A stretch of 14,779 bases of DNA. It comes from Lentisphaeria bacterium (GTDB taxonomy: Bacteria > Verrucomicrobiota > Lentisphaeria > Victivallales > UBA1829). A program made the translations under genes and the position numbers. This document shows, in pieces, positions 1 through 10,811 of the stretch. Position 1 is the stretch's first letter. Every line of letters begins with the position of its first letter. The stretch is from contig JAFYBD010000228.1 in NCBI GenBank assembly GCA_017540385.1, positions 1 to 14,779 on the forward strand, given 5' to 3'. Under the pieces are notes generated by a model that was not told the origin of the DNA, did no database searches, and was given only the letters and a program-made list of their open reading frames with translations.

Positions 1-65
1 CCGTTCAGGACCGGGGCGGACGCGCCGGGATGGGTGTAAACGAGGTTATCCGCGGTCAGCTTCAT
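1..65 (-). CDS. ABC transporter ATP-binding protein, N-terminal fragment (BtuD/FecE-like)
   Basis: Only the first 21 codons lie in the window; the gene continues past base 1. The visible start reads MKLTADNLVYTHPGASAPVL, which resembles the first beta strand of an ABC ATPase ahead of the Walker A motif. That motif would fall outside the window. The ATG overlaps the permease stop codon as ATGA, and a GGGAGG Shine-Dalgarno lies just upstream inside the permease gene, so the start is well supported. Position and orientation after a binding protein and a FecCD permease make this the energising subunit of the same importer. The ATPase call rests mainly on this context. Confidence 0.75.
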   Translation of the reverse strand, partial: MKLTADNLVYTHPGASAPVLN

Positions 66-1024
66 GAGCCCGCCCTCCCCCGGTTCAGGAGCCAGAGAAA
101 GACCGGGCAGCCGACCGCCGCGGTGACCATGCCGACGGGGAGTTCGCGGACCGGCGAAACCACGCGCCCGAGCACGTCGGCGAGCATCAGAAACGCCGCT
201 CCCGCCAGCGCGCACGGGATCAGGATGCGGCGGTGGGAACCGCCGTGCAGACGGCGGACGATGTGCGGCACGACGAGTCCGCAGAAGCCGATGATGCCGG
301 CCATCGAGACCGTCACGGCGGCCAGAAGCGACGCCAGCGCGAGCAGCAGGACCGTCATCACGCGGGCGTTCACGCCGTGGTTCCAGGCGTATTCGGGGCC
401 GAACGTGAGCAGATCGACGTCCCCGGCTCGGAAGAGCAGGAAGACCAGCACGGCCGCGAGCACGGCCGCCGCGGGCGCGAGCTGACGCGCGGGATCGACG
501 TTCTGCACGCTCCCGAGCATCCACCAGATCACCCCCGCCATGTCGTGCGAATGTGAAAACGTGATGAGCACCATGAGCAGGCTGGAGGCCAGCGTGCCGA
601 TCATCACGCCGCCGAGAAGGAGTTCCTCCGCCGTGCGCCTGCGGACGGAGACGAACACGAGCAGGTTCGCCGTGACCGCTCCGATGAGGGCGAAGAGCGG
701 GACGGACATGAAGCCCCACGCGCTGAACCCGAGCAGGATGGCTCCCGCCGCGCCCAGCCCCGCGCCGCCAGAGACGCCGAGCAGGAAGGGTTCCGCCAGG
801 GCGTTCCGCAGGACCGCCTGAAACACAAGGCCGGAAACCGCGAGCGACGCTCCGGCGACCGCCGCGGAAGCCGTCCGCACGAGACGGAGCTCCACGATCG
901 GATTCAGCGCGCCGTCCTGCATGAATTCGGAAAAGGGGATCCCGACCGCCCCGAAGAGCACGCCGCAGACGAACGCCGCGATGGCCGCGGTCAGGTAGAT
1001 CAGGGCGATTCGGGCGTGTCTCAT
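62..1024 (-). CDS. btuC: FecCD/BtuC-family ABC transporter permease, probably for cobalamin
   Basis: This is a 320-residue inner-membrane permease, close to the roughly 326 residues of E. coli BtuC. It is almost entirely hydrophobic and fits the ten-helix FecCD fold. Family signatures visible are RLVRTASA near residues 47-54, SGLVFQAVLRNALAEPFLLG at 64-83, and the C-terminal block GFCGLVVPHIVRR at 246-258 with ELPVGMVTAAVG at 294-305. The reading frame is open further upstream, but the ATG at 1024 is preferred. It overlaps the stop of the binding-protein gene as ATGA, has a GGAGGAG ribosome site just before it, and gives the family length; the longer extension is Arg-rich and unlike the family. 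The substrate is inferred to be cobalamin or another corrinoid because MetH lies in the same gene series; haem or siderophore transport is the alternative. Confidence 0.85.
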   Translation of the reverse strand: MRHARIALIYLTAAIAAFVCGVLFGAVGIPFSEFMQDGALNPIVELRLVRTASAAVAGASLAVSGLVFQAVLRNALAEPFLLGVSGGAGLGAAGAILLGFSAWGFMSVPLFALIGAVTANLLVFVSVRRRTAEELLLGGVMIGTLASSLLMVLITFSHSHDMAGVIWWMLGSVQNVDPARQLAPAAAVLAAVLVFLLFRAGDVDLLTFGPEYAWNHGVNARVMTVLLLALASLLAAVTVSMAGIIGFCGLVVPHIVRRLHGGSHRRILIPCALAGAAFLMLADVLGRVVSPVRELPVGMVTAAVGCPVFLWLLNRGRAGS

Positions 1025-1869
1025 GGCGCGGACTCCTCCGCCGCGAACATCCGGTTCAGATCGGCCTTCAAATCCGCGATGCCGTCGAAAATGCGCGGCC
1101 CGGCGCGAAGCAGCGCGGAGTCGTCGCGCGGGTCCAGCACATGGTCCGTGCTCACGGCGCGGATGCCGTGCCACGACGGATTCGATTTCCAGTCCTTGCC
1201 GTGCGCGAACCACACGATCACATCGGGCTGTTCGCTCAGCACGAATTCGAGCGAGACGGACGGATAGCCCTTCTGCCCGGAAATAATGTTTTCAAGCCCG
1301 GCGAGACGCCCCACCGCGTCCGGCAGGGAACCCGCCCCGGCCGCGATCAGGGGGCTGTCCCAGATCACGTACAGCGCGCGGAGCGGCTTGCGTCCGCTCT
1401 GCTCGAGCTCGGCTTCGAATTCGGCGATCCTGCGGTCGGTCCGGTCGAGTTCGGCCTGCGCGGCCTCCGGGCAGTCCAGGAGTTCGCCCATCCGGGCGAC
1501 CCAGGCGCGGTAGTCGGCGAATCCGTCGCAGGGACGGAGCTCGACCTCGATCCCGGCCTGACGCAGCGCGTCGGCGTCCTTCGGGTTCACGAATTCGTTC
1601 GAGACGACCAGGGCGGGCTTCATGGCGAGGATGCGTTCGAGCTCGGGCTCGGCGAAATCCCCGGCCGTCGGGAGCGATTTCACGCTCTCGGGCCAGTCGC
1701 AGGCGGTGCTGCGGGCGACCAGACGGTCGCCGCACCCGAGGTGACAGATGAGTTCGGTGAGGGCGGGCGAAAGCGAGACGACCCCGCCGGATGTGGCGGA
1801 TTCGGAGCAGGAGACGAGGATGCAGAAGCACGCAAGGACGCACGCGAGAAGCCGGAACAAACGGATCAT
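1021..1869 (-). CDS. btuF: Periplasmic substrate-binding lipoprotein of the BtuF/FecB type
   Basis: The 282-residue protein begins with a lipoprotein signal peptide ending in a lipobox (L18-V19-S20-C21), so it is probably anchored through Cys21. The mature part has the class III binding-protein pattern: VVSLSPALTELICHLG (30-45), RSTACDWPESV (53-63), then DFAEPELERILAMKPALVVS (71-90), a feature of the BtuF/FecB group. A second lobe begins around residue 163 (LRALYVIWDSPLIAAGAGS). The ACDWP segment resembles the CDYP segment common in BtuF-like proteins, and metH lies nearby, so corrinoid is the favoured ligand. The start has a strong GGAGG site seven bases upstream. The gap to the upstream fusion gene is 27 bp, and the stop overlaps the permease start, so the three genes should be co-translated. 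Confidence 0.82.
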   Translation of the reverse strand: MIRLFRLLACVLACFCILVSCSESATSGGVVSLSPALTELICHLGCGDRLVARSTACDWPESVKSLPTAGDFAEPELERILAMKPALVVSNEFVNPKDADALRQAGIEVELRPCDGFADYRAWVARMGELLDCPEAAQAELDRTDRRIAEFEAELEQSGRKPLRALYVIWDSPLIAAGAGSLPDAVGRLAGLENIISGQKGYPSVSLEFVLSEQPDVIVWFAHGKDWKSNPSWHGIRAVSTDHVLDPRDDSALLRAGPRIFDGIADLKADLNRMFAAEESAP

Positions 1870-1896
1870 GGCTGCCTCCTCCGCGCCGGGCGTCTC

Positions 1897-3726
1897 TTAC
1901 GGCTTCATCACGGCGATGGCCGTGGCGACGTTGCCGAACGGCGCGCTCACGTGGATGCCGCGGATGGCGGACCGGACGGCTTCGACGGCCTCGCGGGCGA
2001 TGGCGATGCCCTCGAGGCGCTGTTCCTCGCGGGTCTCGGGACGCGCCATGCGTTTCATCACGGAGTCGGGCACGACCACGCCGGGGACCTCGTTCTTCAT
2101 GAACTCGGCGTTGCGGAGGCTCGCGAGCGGCCAGATGCCGGCGATGACCGGGATGGAGCCGTCGGCGAGCTCGGGGACGGCCTCGATGAACCGGAGCAGC
2201 GCGTCGGCGTCGAACACCGGCTGCGTCACGACTGCCTCGGCTCCGGCTTCGATCTTCTCGCGGGTCCGGCGGAGTTCGCGCGCCATGTCGATGGCGTTCG
2301 GGTCGGCCCCGACGAGGCAGAAGGCAGCCGTGCGTTCGCCGATGGATTTGCCGCCGAAATCGACGCCCCGGTTCAACGCGGCCTGCACCTTCACTGCGGC
2401 GATGGAATCGAGGTCGAAGACGCCGGACGCGAACGGGTAGTCGCCGAGTTTCGGCGGGTCGCCGGTGATGAAGAGGATGTTATGGACGCCCATGGCCGCA
2501 CAGCCGAGCAGGTCGGCCTGGATGCCGATGACGTTTTTGTCGCGGCAGCAGCAGTGGAGGACGGTCTCGATGCCGACTTCCTGCTGGATCTTGATGGCGG
2601 TCACGATGGTGGAGACGCGCGAGCTGGCGCGGGGACCGTCGGGGATGTTGATGACGTCGAATCCGGCCTCGGCGCAGAGTTTCGCCTTCGCGATCGTCGC
2701 GTCGAGCATGTAGCCCTGCGGCGGCACGATCTCGACCGCGTTCACCCAGCCGCCGGAAGCGAGCTTGGCCGCGAACGAGCTTTTTTCGGCCGTCGGGACG
2801 GGTTCCTGCAGGGGCACGCTCGGAGCGGGCTCGGAGATATGCTCCACGCGGGCGTGACGCGCCATCGGGCTCACGCTGCGCGCCATGTCGGCGATATGGT
2901 CGGGCGAGGTGCCGCAACAGCCGCCCACGCCGCGCACGCCGAGCTGGGCATAACGCATCGCGTAGGTGGTGAAGTATTCCGGGCTGCACATGTAGAGCAT
3001 GCGGTTGTCGACGCTGCGGGGACTGCCGGCGTTCGGCTGGGCGACGACCGGCCATCTGCCGTCGACGAGCGGGAGCAGGGTTTCGAGTGCGTGGAGCATC
3101 GCGCCGGGGCCGCTGCAGCAGTTGAGGCCGATCGCGACGGGCTGGAGCGGCGAGGCCGCGATCTTCTCCAGCACGGCGGAGGCGGGTTCGCCCTTGCCCG
3201 TCATCGCATTCTCGTCCATGGCGAAACTGAGGATGAACGGCACGCCGTTTGCCTTCTGAACCGCCTGAAGCGCGAGCTCGAGGTCGGCCAGGCTCGGCAT
3301 GGTCTCGAAAATCAGGAGATCGGGCTTCGCCCCGGCGAGGATCGAGACGTGTTCGGAGAGGACCTCGAGCGGGTCCATGAACGCCGGGACGTCGCCGACC
3401 GGGCCGACGGACGCAGCGACCAGCGCATCGTCACCGGCGACTTCGCGCGCGAGTTTCACGGCGGCTTCGTTGATGGCGGCGACCTGTTCGGCGAGCCCAA
3501 ACTTCATGAGACGGGCTCGGTTCGCGCCGTAGGAATTGGCGGTCAGGACCTCGGCTCCGGCGTCGAGGTAGGCCTGATGGATCGAGCGGATCACGTCGGG
3601 GCGCGCGAGGCAGAGGTTCTCGAACGAGATGTTGACGAAGAAGTTCCTGCGGTATATTTCGGTGCCCATGGCGCCGTCGAAGATCACGATCCGGTCGTGA
3701 AGTGCCTGCTGGATGGTCTGTGGCAT
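1897..3726 (-). CDS. yitJ: Bifunctional homocysteine S-methyltransferase / methylenetetrahydrofolate reductase (YitJ-type)
   Basis: The 609-residue length matches the roughly 612-residue B. subtilis YitJ fusion. Residues 1-290 form a homocysteine methyltransferase TIM barrel beginning IVIFDGAMGTEIY. The zinc thiolates are visible as C203 in GLNC and the pair C270/C271 in GGCCGTSPDHI. Residues 318-609 form a MetF-like flavin-dependent reductase: VEIVPP (331-336) carries the expected acidic residue, HCCCRDKN (391-398) is the HxxCRD-type motif, TGDPPKLGDYP spans 421-431 and TQPVFD 501-506. The reductase would convert 5,10-methylene-THF to 5-methyl-THF, the substrate of MetH encoded upstream. The methyl donor of the N-terminal domain is not established by the sequence; the domain lacks any B12 module of its own. 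The ribosome site is weak. A promoter lies between this gene and metH. Confidence 0.9.
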   Translation of the reverse strand: MPQTIQQALHDRIVIFDGAMGTEIYRRNFFVNISFENLCLARPDVIRSIHQAYLDAGAEVLTANSYGANRARLMKFGLAEQVAAINEAAVKLAREVAGDDALVAASVGPVGDVPAFMDPLEVLSEHVSILAGAKPDLLIFETMPSLADLELALQAVQKANGVPFILSFAMDENAMTGKGEPASAVLEKIAASPLQPVAIGLNCCSGPGAMLHALETLLPLVDGRWPVVAQPNAGSPRSVDNRMLYMCSPEYFTTYAMRYAQLGVRGVGGCCGTSPDHIADMARSVSPMARHARVEHISEPAPSVPLQEPVPTAEKSSFAAKLASGGWVNAVEIVPPQGYMLDATIAKAKLCAEAGFDVINIPDGPRASSRVSTIVTAIKIQQEVGIETVLHCCCRDKNVIGIQADLLGCAAMGVHNILFITGDPPKLGDYPFASGVFDLDSIAAVKVQAALNRGVDFGGKSIGERTAAFCLVGADPNAIDMARELRRTREKIEAGAEAVVTQPVFDADALLRFIEAVPELADGSIPVIAGIWPLASLRNAEFMKNEVPGVVVPDSVMKRMARPETREEQRLEGIAIAREAVEAVRSAIRGIHVSAPFGNVATAIAVMKP

Positions 3727-3773
3727 GGATGGTTCCGTCTGATTTGAAGTGGGTTCGCGTTGGTTTCAGATAA

Positions 3774-3799
3774 ATAATATGCCGCCGGTTCCGGATTTT

Positions 3800-3803
<4 letters not shown>
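3774..3803 (-). promoter_or_regulatory. Predicted sigma70-type promoter at the metH/yitJ junction
   Basis: On the minus strand a -35 hexamer TTGAAA (3803-3798) overlaps the metH stop codon. An 18-base spacer separates it from a -10 hexamer TATTAT (3779-3774). The stretch is AT-rich within GC-rich surroundings. Transcription would start near 3767 and give a leader of about 40 bases before the fusion gene. This would allow the reductase and importer genes to be expressed without metH. The -35 context ACTTGAAAAAT also occurs in the promoter ahead of the U32-like pair. Confidence 0.55.
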
Positions 3804-7411
<3,608 letters not shown>

Positions 7412-7582
7412 CGGAAGCCTCCGTAAGGTTCAGCACAAAAACAACAGTCTGTCGCGGGCTCCGCCGGGGCTGAAATCAAGGCGGAGAACGGAGCGGATGA
7501 GGCGGAAAAGGAAACCGTCCCCGGGAAACAGTCGGGTCCGCCGGGGAACGCGGACGGGGACGCCGCATGCGCCCCGGAGGGG
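7412..7582 (-). promoter_or_regulatory. metH upstream leader with hairpins; no recognised riboswitch
   Basis: This 171-base gap separates the lipoprotein stop from the metH start. Three inverted repeats are visible: CCCC/GGGG at 7572-7582, GTCCGC/GCGGAC at 7536-7555, and a 7-bp stem CTCCGCC/GGCGGAG at 7459-7486 with a 14-base loop. None is followed directly by a clean T-run, so termination of the lipoprotein transcript is uncertain. I found no B12-box and no SAM-I core by eye, and no convincing promoter. A regulatory leader is possible, as is simple read-through from the lipoprotein gene. Confidence 0.3.
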
Positions 7583-8185
7583 TCACTTGATGGAGACCTC
7601 GTCCGGATTCACGGGAGCGGGCTTGTCAAGGGGTTCCTGCGAGGTGACGGAAACGCCCTGGCTGTTGACCACGCGGAGATCGGAGGTCTTGGCCGCCGCA
7701 TCGGTGACGGGGACGCTGCCGCGGTTTATGACCTGATCGTTGAGCTCGCGGGCGACGTCCTGACGTTTGCGCTGCGTGGCTTCCTGCTCGATGGCGGATT
7801 CCTCGGGATCGGGAAGCGGCTGGAGATCGATCCTGATGTTGCTCTCGACGAACCTCCAAGCGCCGTTGGAGAAGAGTCCGGCGGCAGGCAGGATGAAGAT
7901 GCTTCCGAGGGCGTCGATCTTGCCGGTGCTGCTGAGTTCGCTGTCGACGGCGTAGTAGGCCGTGCGGTAGCCCGGTTTGTAGGCGGTGACCAGGAGCGCG
8001 TCGCGGGTCGGGACCGAAATGAACATCGGGGAGAGCGTATGGTACTCCACGCCGTTTGCGATCACGTAGGCGTCGCTGGGCGTGACGGTGATCGAGACGA
8101 GCTGCTGGCCGCGGGCGAGCCAGGAACAGCCGGAGGAGAAAGCCAGAACGACGGCGGCGCAAATGGCAAGAAACGTGTATTTCAT
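7583..8185 (-). CDS. Small lipoprotein with PEGA-like domain, function unknown
   Basis: The 200-residue protein has a lipoprotein signal peptide with the lipobox S17-S18-G19-C20. Residues 30-75 resemble a PEGA domain: a short beta strand ITVTPSDAYVIANG, then a VPTRDALLVTAYKPGY ending, the usual 'lysine-proline-glycine-tyrosine' turn. Residues 88-123 (GKIDALGSIFILPAAGLFSNGAW) look like the hydrophobic continuation seen in other small PEGA lipoproteins. The C-terminal 80 residues are polar, Gln/Glu/Asp-rich and probably disordered. It has its own promoter and an AGGA ribosome site, and it lies upstream of metH in the same direction. No enzymatic role can be assigned; an envelope structural or binding role is the family expectation. 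Confidence 0.75.
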   Translation of the reverse strand: MKYTFLAICAAVVLAFSSGCSWLARGQQLVSITVTPSDAYVIANGVEYHTLSPMFISVPTRDALLVTAYKPGYRTAYYAVDSELSSTGKIDALGSIFILPAAGLFSNGAWRFVESNIRIDLQPLPDPEESAIEQEATQRKRQDVARELNDQVINRGSVPVTDAAAKTSDLRVVNSQGVSVTSQEPLDKPAPVNPDEVSIK

Positions 8186-8231
8186 GGAAGAACATCCTTT
8201 CAGTGAGATGTGACGTCAATGCGAATAAAAA

Positions 8232-8260
8232 AATATAGCGCGCCATTCAGCGGATTGCAA
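8232..8260 (-). promoter_or_regulatory. Predicted sigma70-type promoter for the PEGA lipoprotein
   Basis: On the minus strand the -35 hexamer TTGCAA (8260-8255) and the -10 hexamer TATATT (8237-8232) are separated by exactly 17 bases. A run of seven T residues begins in the -10 box. Start of transcription would be near 8225, about 40 bases before the ATG. Two GCGCGC palindromes, at 8238-8243 and 8261-8266, flank the -35/spacer region 23 bases apart and could be operator half-sites, although GC-rich palindromes are common here. Confidence 0.6.
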
Positions 8261-8362
8261 GCGCGCAAACTCTAAATCTTCAGAAAAAACTCAATCTTCT
8301 CCGCCGGACGGCATGAAAACGGCGCTGGAGGCACCTTTTTCGCCATTTTCCGGAAAAGACAC

Positions 8363-8390
8363 TTGAAAAATACTCAAGCCCGACTACATT
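8363..8390 (+). promoter_or_regulatory. Predicted sigma70-type promoter for the U32-like pair
   Basis: The -35 hexamer TTGAAA (8363-8368) and the -10 hexamer TACATT (8385-8390) are separated by 16 bases in an AT-rich stretch. The -35 overlaps a 17-bp interrupted palindrome, CTTGA (8362-8366) and TCAAG (8374-8378), which could be an operator. Transcription would begin near 8397, leaving a leader of about 70 bases before the chosen ATG. Confidence 0.5.
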
Positions 8391-8465
8391 ATTGTGAAAA
8401 CAATACAGCCTATCATCAGACGGAGCGCATCCCCGGTCCGGTCTGCCCGTTACGCTCACGAAACC

Positions 8466-9620
8466 ATGAAAACGGAATCCATAAAACGCACAAAATTCGC
8501 CGTCGGACACTACCTGACGGAAAAGCCGGACGACCCGCTGTCGTTCGCCGAGCTGGCGAAGAAATTCGCGCCGCGGCTTCGCGAGGTGTATTTCCCCTGG
8601 CCGGGACTCTCCAACGCCCGGGCAAAGGTCTACAACAAGCCGGACGACGAGGCGCGCATCGCGGCCGACCTGAAATACTGCCGCGAACACGGCATGAAGC
8701 TGGACATCCTCGCGAACGCGACGTGTTACGGCGACACGGCGTTCACGGTCGAACAGCGCAAGCAGATCCTGAGCATCATCGGGAAGCTAGACGACATGGG
8801 GCTGAAACCGGAGATCGTAACGACCACGTCGCCCTACATCGCGAAAGTCTTCAAGCTCAATTTCCCGGACATCGAGGTGCGCGCATCCGTGAACATGCGC
8901 CTGCGGAACACCCTGGCGCTCGAATACCTCGCCCCGATGTACGATTCGTACTACATCTGCCGCGACGTCCAGCGCGACCTGCCCACGTTCCGCCTGATGG
9001 CGAAGTGGTGCCACGATCACGGCAAAAAGCTCTGCATGCTCGCGAACAGCGGATGCGTGCGGAACTGCCCGTGGCAGGTCTTCCACGAGACGCTGCTCTC
9101 CCACAAGTTCACGGACGCGTTCCCGGAGATGGACAACCAGAACCTGAACCTGGTCTGCAATCAGATCTTCACGCAGAAGAAAACGCTGGCGGATTTCCTC
9201 CGCTGCACCTGGATCCGACCCGAGGACGTGCACGTCTTCGAACCCGAGCTCGAGACCATCAAGCTCTCCACCCGCGAAGCGAAGTTCCCGCACGAGATCG
9301 TGGAGGCATACGTGAGCGGTTCCTACGACGGCAACCTCACGCGCCTGATGGACCCGTACCACGGATTCGGATTCCGTCCGAACCGGGTCGACAACAAGTC
9401 GTTCCCCGCCGACTGGATCACAAGCGGCATCGCAGGCAAGTGCGCCGAAAACTGCACGCACTGCGGCAAGTGCAACGAACTCTTGAAGACGCTCCTGAAA
9501 AACGACGTGGCGACCGACATCCAGGCCAGGGACTTCAGCATCGCGCCCCTCCAGTATCTCGCGCCGAAGACGAAAAATCTGAAAGGCATCCGTGCCGTAC
9601 AGGGAAGGGGCGGAAAATGA
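8466..9620 (+). CDS. U32-like (UbiU/UbiV-type) cysteine-rich TIM-barrel protein, first paralog
   Basis: The 384-residue protein has 13 cysteines. Motif blocks are LREVYFPWPG (38-47), LANATCYGDTAFT (82-94), EIVTTTSPYIA (116-126), SVNMRLRNTL (141-150), YYICRDVQRDLP (162-173), KLCMLANSGCVRNCPW (188-203) and a C-terminal CAENCTHCGKC (326-336). The C190/C197/C201 and C326/C330/C333/C336 spacings suggest Fe-S ligation. The overall pattern recalls U32 'peptidase' family barrels such as UbiU/UbiV and the tRNA hydroxylation proteins, but the classical U32 signature is not visible, so the family call is tentative. A GTG at 8394 would add 24 residues; the predicted transcription start near 8397 and the lack of conservation in the second paralog favour the ATG. 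Its stop overlaps the next start as ATGA. Confidence 0.7.
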   Translation: MKTESIKRTKFAVGHYLTEKPDDPLSFAELAKKFAPRLREVYFPWPGLSNARAKVYNKPDDEARIAADLKYCREHGMKLDILANATCYGDTAFTVEQRKQILSIIGKLDDMGLKPEIVTTTSPYIAKVFKLNFPDIEVRASVNMRLRNTLALEYLAPMYDSYYICRDVQRDLPTFRLMAKWCHDHGKKLCMLANSGCVRNCPWQVFHETLLSHKFTDAFPEMDNQNLNLVCNQIFTQKKTLADFLRCTWIRPEDVHVFEPELETIKLSTREAKFPHEIVEAYVSGSYDGNLTRLMDPYHGFGFRPNRVDNKSFPADWITSGIAGKCAENCTHCGKCNELLKTLLKNDVATDIQARDFSIAPLQYLAPKTKNLKGIRAVQGRGGK

Positions 9621-10798
9621 GCAGACCGACCTATACGCTGAACCTCAAACCTGTTTCGCTGAACGCAGCCCGCCGCCCCCGGACAGAAGCCGCGGCTCCC
9701 GGCAGGACCTCCCTGCAGCGCAAGTTCGCGTTCGGCTACTTCTTCGAGAGACGGGCGGGAAAGACGTTCCGCGATCTCGCGGGGGAATACGCCCCGTATC
9801 TGGCCGAAGTCTATTTCCCCTGGCCCGGCCTGCTGTCCGCCCGCGAGATCAAGGGCGACCCGGAGAAGCAGCGCAAATCGCTGATCGACGACATGCGGTT
9901 CTGCCGCTCGAAAGGCATGCAGCTGGACCTGCTGATGAACGCCACCTGCTACGGCGACACGTCGTTCACCGTGGCGCAGCAGAACGATTTCTACGCGAAC
10001 CTGACGCTCATGAAGGAAGCCGGCATCATGCCGGACATCGTCACGACCACGTCGCCCTACATCGCCACCGTGGCGAAGAAATACTCCGCAGGGATCGACC
10101 GCAGAGCCTCCGTGAACATGCGCCTGAATTCCACGCTGGCGATGGAGTACGTGATGGATTCGTTCGACTCCTACTACATCTGCCGCGACGTCCAGCGCGA
10201 CCTGCCCACGCTGAAGACGTTCGCCGAATGGGCCCGGAAAAACGACAGGAAGCTCTGCATGCTCGCGAACAGCGCGTGCCTGCGCTACTGCCCCTGGCAG
10301 ACGTTCCACGAGACGCTCCTGTCCCACGATTTCGTCCACATTTACGACGAAATGAAGGAATTGAAGCTGCCCTCCACGCTCTGCACCGGCATCATGCAGG
10401 AGAAACGGTACGAAGAACTGCTCCGCGGCTCCTGGATCCGCCCGGAAGACCTGCACCGGTACCTGCCGTACGTCTCGGTCGTGAAACTCTCCACCCGCGA
10501 AGCCGACCGCCCCGACCTGATCCTGAAGGCCTACACCTCGGGCGGCTACGACGGCGACCTGCTGCTGCTCCTGGACCCGACGTTCGCTTTCCTCGCCCAC
10601 CCGATGATCCTCGACAACAAGGCGTTCCCGAAAGAATGGAGCGAGGGGAAGATCGCCGGGGCGTGCGCGAATCACTGCACGCACTGCGGGAAATGCGCGA
10701 AGGTCATGGAACTGGCCTTCAAACACGACCCCAGGCTGCCGGACTACTCCCAATACTCCGTGCCCGCGCCGAAACCGATCAAGATACCCGGCCGCTGA
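9617..10798 (+). CDS. U32-like cysteine-rich TIM-barrel protein, second paralog
   Basis: The 393-residue protein aligns along its whole length with the preceding gene product, after an N-terminal extension of about 24 residues rich in Arg, Ala and Pro. Eleven cysteines occupy matching positions: C96, C111, C189, C214, C221, C225, C256 and the C-terminal set C350, C354, C357, C360. Conserved blocks include LMNATCYGDTSFT, DIVTTTSPYIA, SVNMRLNSTL, YYICRDVQRDLP, KLCMLANSACLRYCPW and HCTHCGKC. The ATG overlaps the first paralog's stop (ATGA), and a purine-rich AAGGGG precedes it, so production in fixed ratio is likely. UbiU and UbiV form such a heterodimer, which is the closest known precedent, but no ubiquinone or tRNA-modification gene is nearby. 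Substrate and reaction cannot be named. Confidence 0.7.
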   Translation: MSRPTYTLNLKPVSLNAARRPRTEAAAPGRTSLQRKFAFGYFFERRAGKTFRDLAGEYAPYLAEVYFPWPGLLSAREIKGDPEKQRKSLIDDMRFCRSKGMQLDLLMNATCYGDTSFTVAQQNDFYANLTLMKEAGIMPDIVTTTSPYIATVAKKYSAGIDRRASVNMRLNSTLAMEYVMDSFDSYYICRDVQRDLPTLKTFAEWARKNDRKLCMLANSACLRYCPWQTFHETLLSHDFVHIYDEMKELKLPSTLCTGIMQEKRYEELLRGSWIRPEDLHRYLPYVSVVKLSTREADRPDLILKAYTSGGYDGDLLLLLDPTFAFLAHPMILDNKAFPKEWSEGKIAGACANHCTHCGKCAKVMELAFKHDPRLPDYSQYSVPAPKPIKIPGR

Positions 10799-10811
10799 CG
10801 GGGCGCTGCAT

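Noticed and set aside
1025..1213. Upstream extension of the permease by 63 residues
   Set aside because: The extension is Arg-rich, entirely inside the binding-protein gene in another frame, and the ATG at 1024 has a strong ribosome site and ATGA coupling.
8394..8465. GTG start at 8394 extending the first U32-like protein by 24 residues
   Set aside because: The predicted transcription start is at about the same place, the extension resembles nothing in the paralog, and the ATG at 8466 gives a paralog-like N-terminus. The ATG has a poor ribosome site, so some doubt remains.
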